Of a stretch of 64,000 nt of DNA, positions 1 to 8,097 are shown in pieces; within the stretch, counting starts at the first letter, position 1, and each line of letters opens with the position of its first letter. The translations under genes were made by a program, and so were the position numbers. The DNA lies in NCBI GenBank assembly GCA_007693595.1, contig REDI01000026.1, positions 1 through 64,000 on the forward strand, in the 5' to 3' direction. Under the pieces are notes generated by a model. The model ran no database searches. It was not told the origin of the DNA and worked only from the letters and a program-made list of their open reading frames with translations. This stretch comes from Deltaproteobacteria bacterium. Lineage in GTDB: Bacteria; Myxococcota_A; UBA796; GCA-2862545.

Positions 1-53
1 TGCTCGCGGTCCTCGGCCTGCTCGGCCTGCTTGGGATGCGCCGGCGGCGGTAG
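1..53 (+). CDS. C-terminal end of an exported protein with a hydrophobic, Arg-terminated tail (partial)
   Basis: Only the last 16 codons are in the window (frame beginning at base 3, stop TAG at 51-53). They read as a Leu/Gly-rich hydrophobic stretch followed by Met and four arginines. This is the shape of the sorting tails (MYXO-CTERM or PEP-CTERM-like) on surface proteins of Myxococcota, as also seen in the metalloprotease and subtilase genes further along. The rest of the protein, including any diagnostic cysteine, lies outside the window, so no function can be given. Confidence 0.5.
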   Translation, partial: LAVLGLLGLLGMRRRR

Positions 54-145
54 GGGCGGCGTCGTTCAACCCTACGCTCGCCCCTTGCCCCGAGCGGTAG
101 ACTTGGGCTACCCCTCCGGCTCGCCTCCAGCGCTCCGGAGCCCCC

Positions 146-2260
146 ATGAGCCAGCCCGCCCCTGCCGATGAGCTCGCCCCGACCGGGCCCATCGCCTCGA
201 TCCTCGCCCTCGACAACCGCTTCTGGATCGTCAACGTCATGGAGATGCTCGAGCGCCTCGCCTACTACGGGGTGCGCGCGGTCGTGCCGATCTACATGGT
301 GCTCGCGACCCAAGAGGGCGGGATCGAGCTCAGCCATGCTCAGAAGGGCACGATCTTCGCGTGGTGGGCCTTCGTGCAGTCCATGCTGCCCATGTACACC
401 GGCGGGCTGGCGGATCGATACGGGCACAAGAACATCATCGGGCTCGCCATCGGGCTGAAGATCGTAGGCTACGTGCTCATGGCCTACCAGACCAGCTTCT
501 ACGGCTTCATGGTGGGCTGCCTGCTCCTCGCGGCGGGCACGGCGATCTTCAAGCCCGGTGTGCAAGGAACCCTCGCCGCCACCATGCCCCGCAAGCACGC
601 CTCGATGGGCTGGGGCATCTTCTACCAGCTCGTCAACGTCGGCGGCTTTCTAGGGCCGGTGCTCGCGGGCGTGCTGCGCTTGATGGACTGGAAGTACGTC
701 TTCTTGATCTGCGCGGCGATCGTCGCCCTCAACGTGCTCTGGCTGCCCTTCTACCGCTCCCCCACCGAGGAGCGAAAGCTCTCACGGGCCGAGGATGGCG
801 GCACCGAAGACGACGCGAAGACCCGCGAAACCTGGGGGGCGCTGGCCCGTTCGATAAGCCCTGCGAGCGCCTGGTTCTGGGCAGCGGCGTGGACCCTGAT
901 CAACCTCGGCCTGAGCGCCTCGTGGCTGCTCGGCTGGGTCACGATCTCGGCGGACGACTATGTGCTGCTCACCATCATGTTCGCCATCTACCAGCTCGCC
1001 TTCTACGTCTTCGCGCCGATGAAGGCGCGCTGGTTCGACGAAGGCGCCACCGATCCCTTCTCGGTGGTCGTGGTCTCGACGGTCGGCATGTTCAAGCCGC
1101 GGGTGCTCTTCTTCTGCTTGGTCTTTGCCGGCTTCTGGCTCATGTTCAACCAGGTCTTCGACCTGCTGCCCAACACCATCGACGACTGGGTCGACAGCAG
1201 CGGCGTCATCCAGGTCTTGGGGCAGGCCTTCGCCATCCCGGCCATCCCCATCGTCCTCGGGGCGATCTTTGCAGGGATCCTGGGATCCCTCTGCGCGATC
1301 GCGGTCTTGCTACCCATGCGTCCCGATCGCCGCCCACCGGATCAGGTCCCGGCCGGCTCCTACCTCGTGGTCGCCCTCGCCCTCGCGGGTGCCACGCTCC
1401 CCGGCTTGTGGATCGGCGAGTCCTCGCTGGGCTCCCCCCTCCCCCCCTTCGCCCTCAGCGCCCTGGCCAGCCTAGGGACCGGGGGACTCCTGGCGGCGGT
1501 CGCCTACCGATCGCGTCTTCCCGCCAAGATCCTCGCCGCCGTGGCCCTCGGGGTCGGGGCGCTGGGCTGGGGTGGCCTGAGCGTGCCGTACCTGCTCGAT
1601 AGCGCAGCGGGCCTCACCGCTTTCGCCGAGAGCGGAGGTCAGATCAACCCCGAGTGGATGATCAACCTCAACCCGGGGCTCATCGTCTTCACCATGGTGT
1701 TCTTCGCTTGGCTCTCGAGCTTCATGCGGCCGCTCACCTCGATCACCCTGGGCATGGTGGTGGCGACCGCCGGCTCCTTGCTCGCCGGTATGTCCTCGCT
1801 GGGGTGGCTCGTGCTCGCGGGCATCTTCGTCTTCAGCGTCGGCGAGATGCTCAGCTCCCCCAAAAAAATGGAATACCTCGCGAGCCTCTCGCCCAAGGGC
1901 CAGGAGGGCCTCTTCATGGGCTACGCCAACGTGCCCGTCGCCCTGGGCTGGATCGCGGGCTCGCTCTTCGCCGGCAACCGCTACGACCAGGTCGGCGACA
2001 AGGTCAACCTCGCGCGCAAGCACCTGGCCGAGCAGACCGAACTCACCCCCGAGGCCGTCGACGCCCTGGACAAGACCCAGGTGCTCCCCACCCTCGCCGC
2101 CGAGCTCGACGGGACGGTCCTCGAGGCTCAGCGCTTCCTCTTCCAGACCTACAACCCCTGGACGGTGTGGGTCGAGATCGGAGCCATCGGGGCGGTGAGC
2201 ATCGTTGGGATGATCGTCTACGATCAGGTCCTCCGCTACGTCGATCGGGAGCGTGCATGA
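146..2260 (+). CDS. MFS/POT-family-like transporter (704 aa)
   Basis: A polytopic membrane protein of the major facilitator superfamily. Near the N terminus (residues 33-44) it carries Glu-x-x-Glu-Arg followed by Tyr-Tyr-Gly-x-Arg, the signature of proton-coupled oligopeptide transporters. After this comes a typical loop 2-3 motif (GGLADRYGHKN). At 704 aa it is longer than a usual 450-550 aa POT protein and carries extra hydrophobic segments and a long loop in the middle. The ATG at 146 follows GGAG with a C-rich spacer. It is the first gene of a tight run: its stop overlaps the tmk start (ATGA). Substrate is unknown; peptides are a family-based guess. Confidence 0.75.
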   Translation: MSQPAPADELAPTGPIASILALDNRFWIVNVMEMLERLAYYGVRAVVPIYMVLATQEGGIELSHAQKGTIFAWWAFVQSMLPMYTGGLADRYGHKNIIGLAIGLKIVGYVLMAYQTSFYGFMVGCLLLAAGTAIFKPGVQGTLAATMPRKHASMGWGIFYQLVNVGGFLGPVLAGVLRLMDWKYVFLICAAIVALNVLWLPFYRSPTEERKLSRAEDGGTEDDAKTRETWGALARSISPASAWFWAAAWTLINLGLSASWLLGWVTISADDYVLLTIMFAIYQLAFYVFAPMKARWFDEGATDPFSVVVVSTVGMFKPRVLFFCLVFAGFWLMFNQVFDLLPNTIDDWVDSSGVIQVLGQAFAIPAIPIVLGAIFAGILGSLCAIAVLLPMRPDRRPPDQVPAGSYLVVALALAGATLPGLWIGESSLGSPLPPFALSALASLGTGGLLAAVAYRSRLPAKILAAVALGVGALGWGGLSVPYLLDSAAGLTAFAESGGQINPEWMINLNPGLIVFTMVFFAWLSSFMRPLTSITLGMVVATAGSLLAGMSSLGWLVLAGIFVFSVGEMLSSPKKMEYLASLSPKGQEGLFMGYANVPVALGWIAGSLFAGNRYDQVGDKVNLARKHLAEQTELTPEAVDALDKTQVLPTLAAELDGTVLEAQRFLFQTYNPWTVWVEIGAIGAVSIVGMIVYDQVLRYVDRERA

Positions 2261-2862
2261 GCTTCATCGTCCTCGAGGGCCTCGACGGGGCCGGCACCAC
2301 CACCCAGATGCACCGCCTCGGCGACCGGCTCACCCAGGCGGGTCACCGGGTGGTGCGAAGCCACGAGCCCACCGACGGGCCCATCGGGCGGCTCATCCGG
2401 CAGACGCTACGCATGGAGCCCGGCGCGATCCCGCCCTCCTGCCTTCCCTGGCTCTTCGCGGCCGACCGGGCCGACCACCTCGCACGAAAGGTCGAGCCAG
2501 CCCTCGCGTCGGGGGCGGTGGTGATCACCGATCGCTACCTGCACAGCTCCCTGGCCTACCAGTCCCTCGAACTCGGGCTCGAACAGGTCTTCGCGCTGAA
2601 CCAGGCGTTCCTGGTCCCCGATCTCACGATCTTCTTCGACGTGCCCGTCGAGGTCTGCCTGACCCGGATCGACGCCCGCGGCGGCGTGCGCGAGATCTTC
2701 GAGGAACGCAGCCGGCTCGAGCAGATCGCGACGTCCTACGAGGCGGTGCTTCGGCGGCTCGAGGCGAGGGGCGACCCCATCGAACGCATCGACGGCACAG
2801 GCACCATCGAGCAGGTCAGCGCCCGGATCGACGCTCTGGTCGATCCCCTCCTGACCCCCTGA
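2257..2862 (+). CDS. tmk: Thymidylate kinase (dTMP kinase)
   Basis: Phosphorylates dTMP to dTDP for DNA synthesis, in the cytoplasm. At 201 aa it has normal family length. It shows the N-terminal phosphate-binding loop (residues 7-16, GLDGAGTTTQ), the Glu-Pro region after strand 2, and the DRYLHSSLAYQ nucleotide-binding segment. The P-loop lacks the usual lysine: canonical GAGK(S/T)T reads GAGTTT here, which may be a lineage trait. The ATG overlaps the stop of the upstream transporter (ATGA), and its stop overlaps the lipB start (TGATG), so the genes are very likely translationally coupled. Confidence 0.9.
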   Translation: MSFIVLEGLDGAGTTTQMHRLGDRLTQAGHRVVRSHEPTDGPIGRLIRQTLRMEPGAIPPSCLPWLFAADRADHLARKVEPALASGAVVITDRYLHSSLAYQSLELGLEQVFALNQAFLVPDLTIFFDVPVEVCLTRIDARGGVREIFEERSRLEQIATSYEAVLRRLEARGDPIERIDGTGTIEQVSARIDALVDPLLTP

Positions 2863-3596
2863 TGGCCCGCTTCGTCCAGCTCCTCGGCCTGACCCCCTAC
2901 GAGGAGGCACACGCCTTGATGGAGCGCCTGGTCAGCGCGCGTGCTGCGGGGCAGGGGCCCGATGTCGTGCTCTTGCTGGAGCATCCCCCGGTGATCACCG
3001 TCGGTCGAAGCCGTGGCGCCGCCGAGAGCGTGCTCGACCCGGGGGGCTTGCCGGTGCGTTTCGTCGCGCGGGGGGGCGACGCCACCTTGCACGGTCCGGG
3101 CCAGCTCATCGCGTGGCCGATCCTGGGGCTCCAGGGGCCGCGGCGCGACCTGATCCGCCACCTGCGCTCCTTGGAGCGAGCGGTCCTCGACCTCCTGGCC
3201 GATCTTGGGGTGCCCGCTCAGCGAGATCCGCGCAACACCGGGGTCTGGCTGCCCATGCCTGAGGGGAAGCCCCGCAAGGTCTGCGCCATCGGCACCGGCG
3301 CCCGCCGCTGGGTCACGAGCCACGGGCTGGCCCTCAACCTCACCCTGGACCTCCAGGCCTATCGGCGGCTGCGTCCCTGCGGCCTCGATCCCGACACCGT
3401 CACCCGCCTGGCCGACCACCGGACGCCCTGCCCAAGCCCCCAGGCCCTCGCGCCGGACCTGGCGCCCTACCTCAGTCGTGCCTTGCAGATCCCCATCGAG
3501 GGACCCGTCGTTCCGGTGGCGCCGCGCGAGCGCGCAGACCTGCTCCGGGAGCTGGGCGTCGCGGGGGGGATGGCCCCCGAGGCAAGCGAGCGTTAG
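2862..3596 (+). CDS. lipB: Octanoyltransferase (lipoyl(octanoyl) transferase)
   Basis: Transfers the octanoyl group from acyl carrier protein to lipoyl domains, the first step of lipoate assembly. At 244 aa it has normal length. It contains the family signature RGGDATLHGPGQL (residues about 68-80), the lysine-containing segment RKVCAIG, and the later PCGL whose cysteine is the expected acyl-thioester nucleophile. The start codon overlaps the tmk stop by one base, and serS follows after 20 bases, so it sits inside an operon-like run. No lipA is seen in this window. Confidence 0.93.
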   Translation: MARFVQLLGLTPYEEAHALMERLVSARAAGQGPDVVLLLEHPPVITVGRSRGAAESVLDPGGLPVRFVARGGDATLHGPGQLIAWPILGLQGPRRDLIRHLRSLERAVLDLLADLGVPAQRDPRNTGVWLPMPEGKPRKVCAIGTGARRWVTSHGLALNLTLDLQAYRRLRPCGLDPDTVTRLADHRTPCPSPQALAPDLAPYLSRALQIPIEGPVVPVAPRERADLLRELGVAGGMAPEASER

Positions 3597-3616
3597 CCCG
3601 CGCCTCGGAGGAGCGT

Positions 3617-4939
3617 ATGATCGATCCACGCCTCGTGGCCGACGACCCCGATCGGGTCAAAGACCACCTCAGCCGTCGCCAGCAGCCCGACCTTCACCCC
3701 ATCGTCGACGAGATCGTCGACCTCAGCACGCGCCGCGCCGCCCTGCTCACCGAGCAGAGCGAGCTGCGCAACCAGCGCAACGTGCTGTCCAAGCAGATTG
3801 GCGAGCTCTACAAGCAGGGCCTCCGCGACGAGGCCGAGGGCCTCAAGGCCACGGTGCAGCAGGGGAACGAGCGCATCTCGTCGATCGAGGCCGAGCTCGC
3901 CCAGGTCGTCTCCACCCGCGACGACCTGCTCCTCCAGCTCCCCAACCTCCTCGACGACGACGTGCCCACAGGAGCCTCCGAGGCCGACAACCAGATCCTC
4001 CGCGTATGGGGTGAGCCCCCGCGCTTCGACTTCGCTCCCCAGAGCCACGTCGAGATCGGCGCGCGTTTGGGTATTCTCGACTTCGAAGCCTCGGCCAAGC
4101 TCACCGGCGCGCGCTTCGCCGTGCTCCGGGCCCAGGCCGCCCGACTCGAGCGTGCCCTGATCAACTTCTTCCTCGACGTCGCGACCCAGGAGCACGGCTA
4201 CACCGAGGTCATGACGCCCTACATCGTCCACCGACGGATCCTCGAAGGCACGGGCCAGCTCCCCAAGTTCGAGGGCGACCTCTTCAAGCTCCACGGCGAG
4301 CTCAACGGCAGCGACGCCTTTCTGATCCCCACCGCCGAGGTCCCCGTCACCAACCTCCACCGCGATGAGATCCTCGAAGAAGAGGCCCTCCCCTTACAGT
4401 ACGCCGCCTTTACCCCCTGCTTCCGCGCCGAGGCAGGCAGCGCGGGTCGCGACGTGCGCGGCATGATCCGCCAGCACCAGTTCCACAAGGTCGAGCTGGT
4501 CTGGATCACCACCCCCGAGCACAGCGCCCAAGCCCACCAGACCTTGCTCGGTCACGCCGAGACCCTGCTGCAGCGGCTCGCGCTGCCCTATCGGGTCAGC
4601 CTGCTGTGCAGCGGCGACATCTCTTTCGCCGCCCAGCGCTGCTACGACCTCGAGGTCTGGCTCCCGAGCCAGAACGCCTACCGCGAGATCAGCTCCGTCT
4701 CGTGCTTCGGCGAGTTTCAGGCCCAGCGTATGGCCCTGCGCTATCGCCCCGATCAAGAAGCGAACCGCAAGGCCAAGCCCCGCCCGGCCCATACCCTCAA
4801 CGGATCGGGTCTCGCCGTCGGCCGAACGCTCGTCGCCCTGCTCGAGAATGGGCAGCGCGCCGACGGCTCCGTCGAGCTCCCCGAGGTCCTGGGGCCCTAC
4901 ATGGGCGGAGAGCTGGTGCTCAGGCCGCCATCAGCCTGA
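3617..4939 (+). CDS. serS: Serine-tRNA ligase
   Basis: Charges tRNA-Ser with serine; cytoplasmic class II aminoacyl-tRNA synthetase of 440 aa. The first ~110 residues form the helical arm that grips the long variable arm of tRNA-Ser. Motif 2 is visible as CFRAEAGSAGRDVRG and motif 3 as NGSGLAVGRTLVALLEN near the C terminus. The ATG is preceded by GGAGG-type sequence (tcggaggagcgt). Notably, two tRNA-Ser genes lie immediately downstream. Confidence 0.97.
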   Translation: MIDPRLVADDPDRVKDHLSRRQQPDLHPIVDEIVDLSTRRAALLTEQSELRNQRNVLSKQIGELYKQGLRDEAEGLKATVQQGNERISSIEAELAQVVSTRDDLLLQLPNLLDDDVPTGASEADNQILRVWGEPPRFDFAPQSHVEIGARLGILDFEASAKLTGARFAVLRAQAARLERALINFFLDVATQEHGYTEVMTPYIVHRRILEGTGQLPKFEGDLFKLHGELNGSDAFLIPTAEVPVTNLHRDEILEEEALPLQYAAFTPCFRAEAGSAGRDVRGMIRQHQFHKVELVWITTPEHSAQAHQTLLGHAETLLQRLALPYRVSLLCSGDISFAAQRCYDLEVWLPSQNAYREISSVSCFGEFQAQRMALRYRPDQEANRKAKPRPAHTLNGSGLAVGRTLVALLENGQRADGSVELPEVLGPYMGGELVLRPPSA

Positions 4940-4997
4940 GCCCGCGCTCGCCTTGACGTCGACGCGCCGATGCCATAGACCTCGACCGCCGCGCTGA

Positions 4998-5083
4998 GGA
5001 GGTGTGGCCGAGTGGTCGAAGGCAGTGGTCTTGAAAACCACCGACCGAAAGGTCCGAGGGTTCGAATCCCTCCGCCTCCGCCA
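4998..5083 (+). tRNA. tRNA-Ser (anticodon TGA)
   Basis: The acceptor stem GGAGGTG pairs with CGCCTCC, followed by discriminator G and an encoded CCA. The anticodon loop CTTGAAA in a GTGGT/ACCAC stem gives anticodon TGA (codon UCA). A long variable arm (class II tRNA) and the TTCGAAT loop confirm serine identity. It lies 58 bases after serS. Confidence 0.96.
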
Positions 5084-5113
5084 GTTCTTTGCCATCGCAG
5101 CTCATCGCACCAC

Positions 5114-5206
5114 GGAGTCGTGACCGAGAGGCCGAAGGTGCTCGATTGCTAATCGAGTGTGGGTGTAAAAAGCCCACCGAGGGTTCGAATCCCTCCGACT
5201 CCGCCA
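5114..5206 (+). tRNA. tRNA-Ser (anticodon GCT)
   Basis: The acceptor GGAGTCG pairs with CGACTCC, with discriminator G and encoded CCA. The loop TTGCTAA within a CTCGA/TCGAG stem gives anticodon GCT (codons AGC/AGU). The variable arm is long (GTGGG...CCCAC), as expected for class II tRNA-Ser. Confidence 0.96.
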
Positions 5207-5216
5207 CTTTTCACCT

Positions 5217-5293
5217 GCACCCATAGCTCAATTGGATAGAGCGTCGGACTTCGGATCCGAAAGTTGGGGGTTCGAGTCCTCCTGGGTGCGCCA
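5217..5293 (+). tRNA. tRNA-Arg (anticodon TCG)
   Basis: The acceptor GCACCCA pairs with TGGGTGC, followed by G and encoded CCA. The loop CTTCGGA in the TCGGA/TCCGA stem gives anticodon TCG, reading CGA (and CGG by wobble). It is almost identical to the next tRNA, which differs at the anticodon wobble position and two other bases. Confidence 0.95.
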
Positions 5294-5346
5294 CTCGCCC
5301 GCATAGGTTACACACGGCTGCCGCGTCAGCGCGCCGACAACATCCT

Positions 5347-5423
5347 GCACCCATAGCTCAATTGGATAGAGCGTCGGACTACGGATCCGAAGGTTGGGGG
5401 TTCGACTCCTCCTGGGTGCGCCA
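5347..5423 (+). tRNA. tRNA-Arg (anticodon ACG)
   Basis: A near-copy of the preceding tRNA gene, with loop CTACGGA and therefore anticodon ACG, expected to be edited to ICG and to read CGU/CGC/CGA. CCA is encoded. Only three base differences separate it from the TCG isoacceptor: the wobble base, one base just after the anticodon stem, and one in the T loop. Confidence 0.95.
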
Positions 5424-5428
5424 TCTAG

Positions 5429-5471
5429 GGCCCCCTCCGGCCGTTCTGCCTCCGGAGGGGGCCTTCTCTTT
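5429..5471 (+). terminator. Rho-independent terminator of the tRNA cluster
   Basis: A perfect 12-bp stem, GGCCCCCTCCGG (5429-5440) with CCGGAGGGGGCC (5452-5463), and an 11-base loop, followed by TTCTCTTT. It lies six bases after the last tRNA and just before the next coding region. Confidence 0.85.
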
Positions 5472-5479
5472 GGAAGGTC

Positions 5480-7258
5480 GTGAACCGAGCACCGACCCGG
5501 TCCTACCCTGAGCTGAGCGTCGTCGGCGTCGCCCTAGGCGCGCTGCAGGGCGTGGTGATGACCGCGGCCTTCGTCTACATCGCGCTCAAGCTCGGCTTTG
5601 GGCTGGCGGGATCGACCGTCGCGGCGATCATCGGCTTCACCTTGCTTCGCGGGGTGCTTCGCCGACGCTCGATCATCGAGAACAACATCAACCAGACGGT
5701 GGCTTCAGGCATCAACACCGCGAGCGCGGGGGTGGTGTTCACCCTGCCCGCGCTCCTCTTGCTCTCCGTCGACGATCCCTCGCTTCAAGGCTACCCGATC
5801 GGCGCCCTGATCTTCGCCGCCATCGCGGGCAGCCTGATGGGGATCGTGCTGATCATCCCACTTCGAAAGCAGATGGTCGAGCTGGAGCGCCTGCGCTTCC
5901 CGAGCGGCATCGCGGTGGGCACCCTGCTGCGCAGCCCCGGCGAGGGCCTGACCCAGGGGGCGCTGCTGATGGTCGGGGCGGCGGTCGCGGCGGCCTTGAC
6001 CTTGGGGGTCAACCTCGCCTTCGTCCCCGAAGAGTTGGACCTGGGCGGCCTGTTCGCCCTGCCTCCCTGGCTGCCGATCGCCCTGTACGTCTCGGCGGCG
6101 AACCTGGGGGCGGGCCTGCTCTCGGGCAAGGGTGGGCTGCCCTTCGCCGCGGGCGGGGTGCTGGCGTGGTGGGTGATCAGCCCCATCGCCGTCGGGGCGG
6201 GGTGGGTCGAGCCCATCGCTCCGCTGCCGGCCACGGTGCAGTCAGGCTGGATGGCCGGCGAGATCTATGCCGAGATGCTGCGCCCCCTGGGGATCGGCCT
6301 GCTCATCGGCGGCGCCCTCGCCGGGGTCTTCTCGGCTCTGCCCGCCGTCACCGGCGCCATGAAGAGCCTCGCCGCCGCCGCCAAGGTGGCCCGTCAGCGA
6401 GGCGCCAGCCCCGAGGAGCTCCCCCCCAAGTGGGTCTACGCCGGCATGGGGGGAGCCTTCGTGTTGATGTGGCTCAGCGCGTGGTTCGCACCGGGGATCG
6501 GCTTCTTTCACGCCCTGCTCATCGCCGTGGTCGGGGCGGTCTGGCTCGGGCTAGCGGGCGTGATCGTCGCCACGGCCACCGGCCACACCGACATCTCGCC
6601 GCTCTCGGGCCTGTCCCTCATCGCCGTCACCCTGATGTACTTCCTCACCGGGGGCAACGTGACGGCGAGCATCCTGATCGGGGTCGCGGTCTGCGTCGCG
6701 ATCAACCAATGCGCCGACATGATGAGCGATCTCAAGACCGGCCACCTGGTCGGCGCTCGTCCTCGCGATCAACAGGTGGCGCAGCTCCTGCTCTGCTGGG
6801 TGGGGCCCTTGGTCGCCATCGGCGTACTCATGCTCTTGTGGACCCTGCCCCCCGATGGCTCGCCCGGCTTCGGCCCACAGTCCACCGCCTGCCTCGAGGG
6901 CACCGCCCAGTGCCTCTCGGCTCCCCAAGGCGACGCGCTCCAGTCGGTCCTCGCCGCCCTCTCTCGCGGCGACAGCGCACTCGACAAGTACATCTCGGGC
7001 GCGGCCCTGGGTGGGGCCCTGTCGATCTTCCCCATCGGCGGCGTGGCCGTACTCGTCGGGCTGGCCATGTACCTCCCCTTCTCGATCACCCTTGGCTACG
7101 GGGTAGGTTGCCTGATCTCGATGGGGCTGGGCAAGCGCTTCGGACCCCGCTTTGTCGGTCGAAAGCTCGTCCCCTTCGCCGCCGGCCTGATCGTGGGCGA
7201 AGCGCTGATCCAGCTCGCCTGGAGCCTGGGCCTGCTCGCCCTGGGAGGCGCCCAGTGA
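5480..7258 (+). CDS. OPT-family oligopeptide/metal-chelate transporter
   Basis: A 592-aa polytopic inner-membrane protein of the oligopeptide transporter (OPT/YSL) family, which takes up peptides or metal-chelate conjugates. The family segment around residues 74-95 (ENNINQTVASG, then a VVFTLPALLLL helix) is well preserved, and the last helices contain the GVG-type glycine-rich segment typical of the family. The start is GTG at 5480, preceded by GGAAGG, right after the tRNA terminator. The stop overlaps the next ATG, so the two genes are probably cotranscribed. Substrate unknown. Confidence 0.88.
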   Translation: MNRAPTRSYPELSVVGVALGALQGVVMTAAFVYIALKLGFGLAGSTVAAIIGFTLLRGVLRRRSIIENNINQTVASGINTASAGVVFTLPALLLLSVDDPSLQGYPIGALIFAAIAGSLMGIVLIIPLRKQMVELERLRFPSGIAVGTLLRSPGEGLTQGALLMVGAAVAAALTLGVNLAFVPEELDLGGLFALPPWLPIALYVSAANLGAGLLSGKGGLPFAAGGVLAWWVISPIAVGAGWVEPIAPLPATVQSGWMAGEIYAEMLRPLGIGLLIGGALAGVFSALPAVTGAMKSLAAAAKVARQRGASPEELPPKWVYAGMGGAFVLMWLSAWFAPGIGFFHALLIAVVGAVWLGLAGVIVATATGHTDISPLSGLSLIAVTLMYFLTGGNVTASILIGVAVCVAINQCADMMSDLKTGHLVGARPRDQQVAQLLLCWVGPLVAIGVLMLLWTLPPDGSPGFGPQSTACLEGTAQCLSAPQGDALQSVLAALSRGDSALDKYISGAALGGALSIFPIGGVAVLVGLAMYLPFSITLGYGVGCLISMGLGKRFGPRFVGRKLVPFAAGLIVGEALIQLAWSLGLLALGGAQ

Positions 7259-8097
7259 TGCGCGCCCTGGCCTGGTTCCTGCTCCTAGTCGGCGTGCTGC
7301 TCGGCGCAGCAGGCGCGGCCCTCAACGCCGAGGAACACCAGCAGTACCGCGCTGAGCTCGGGCTGGCGATCACCCTGGAGCGCGCCGAGCAGGCCCGGCT
7401 GCGCGCCGCCGATCGGCTGGCGGAGGCCCCGCCCGAAGAAGCAGCCAGCGCTCGCGACGCCCTCGCCGCCGCCGACGTCGCCATCGAGGCCCTGCGCGAG
7501 GCTGGGACCTTCGAAGGGGACCTCGCCCAAGCCGCAGCGAGCGCGCGGGCCGCTGTCAGCCGGGTCCCCACTCCTATCGAGCGCCTGATCGGCTGGCTCC
7601 GGGTCGGCGGGATCCCCTGGGGACTCGGCGTCGTCGCCATCGGTGCAGGGGCCTGGCTAGCGCGTCGCGAACAGGCCCGAACGACCTCGTCCGCCGCCAC
7701 GAGCGAGCGAGGCGCGGTCGACTTCCTCGCCGCCGTGGACTCCGCCATCGAGGTGCTGAACGAGACGGGCGAGGCCATCGCGGACCTCCCTCTCGACGCG
7801 CCGACCTTCACCGTCCGCACCCGGATCGACGCCCTGCAAGACGAGGTCCTCACCCCGCTCGTCGAGGGACGCGGGCAGCTCATCGCGCGGCACGGCCTGA
7901 CCACCTTCGCGGTCTACTTCGGCGCCTTCTCGGCGGGGGAGCGAAACCTGGCGCGCGTCTGGTCCGCCCTCACCGACGGCCACACCCCCACCGCTCGCGA
8001 CGCCCTCCAAGCGAGCCTCCAGAGCTTCGAGCACGCCCGAGCGGCCTACGTCCAGGCCGAGACCGCTAGCGCGACGGCCGCCCCGGCCCCAGACTAA
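7258..8097 (+). CDS. Membrane protein of unknown function, coupled to the OPT transporter
   Basis: A 279-aa protein I do not recognise. It has an N-terminal hydrophobic segment (residues about 4-23), an Ala/Glu/Arg-rich helical stretch (about 25-100) that would lie outside the membrane, and a second hydrophobic segment (about 113-135). A C-terminal helical domain of about 140 residues follows. The ATG overlaps the stop of the OPT transporter, which suggests coupled translation and possibly a joint role. Its 3' end overlaps the 3' end of the opposite-strand gene by 32 bases (8066-8097). Confidence 0.75.
   Translation: MRALAWFLLLVGVLLGAAGAALNAEEHQQYRAELGLAITLERAEQARLRAADRLAEAPPEEAASARDALAAADVAIEALREAGTFEGDLAQAAASARAAVSRVPTPIERLIGWLRVGGIPWGLGVVAIGAGAWLARREQARTTSSAATSERGAVDFLAAVDSAIEVLNETGEAIADLPLDAPTFTVRTRIDALQDEVLTPLVEGRGQLIARHGLTTFAVYFGAFSAGERNLARVWSALTDGHTPTARDALQASLQSFEHARAAYVQAETASATAAPAPD

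Noticed and set aside
4998-5423. tRNA cluster as an integration site for a genomic island
   Set aside because: All four tRNA genes are intact, no partial tRNA copy or integrase gene lies nearby, and the flanking genes look like core functions.
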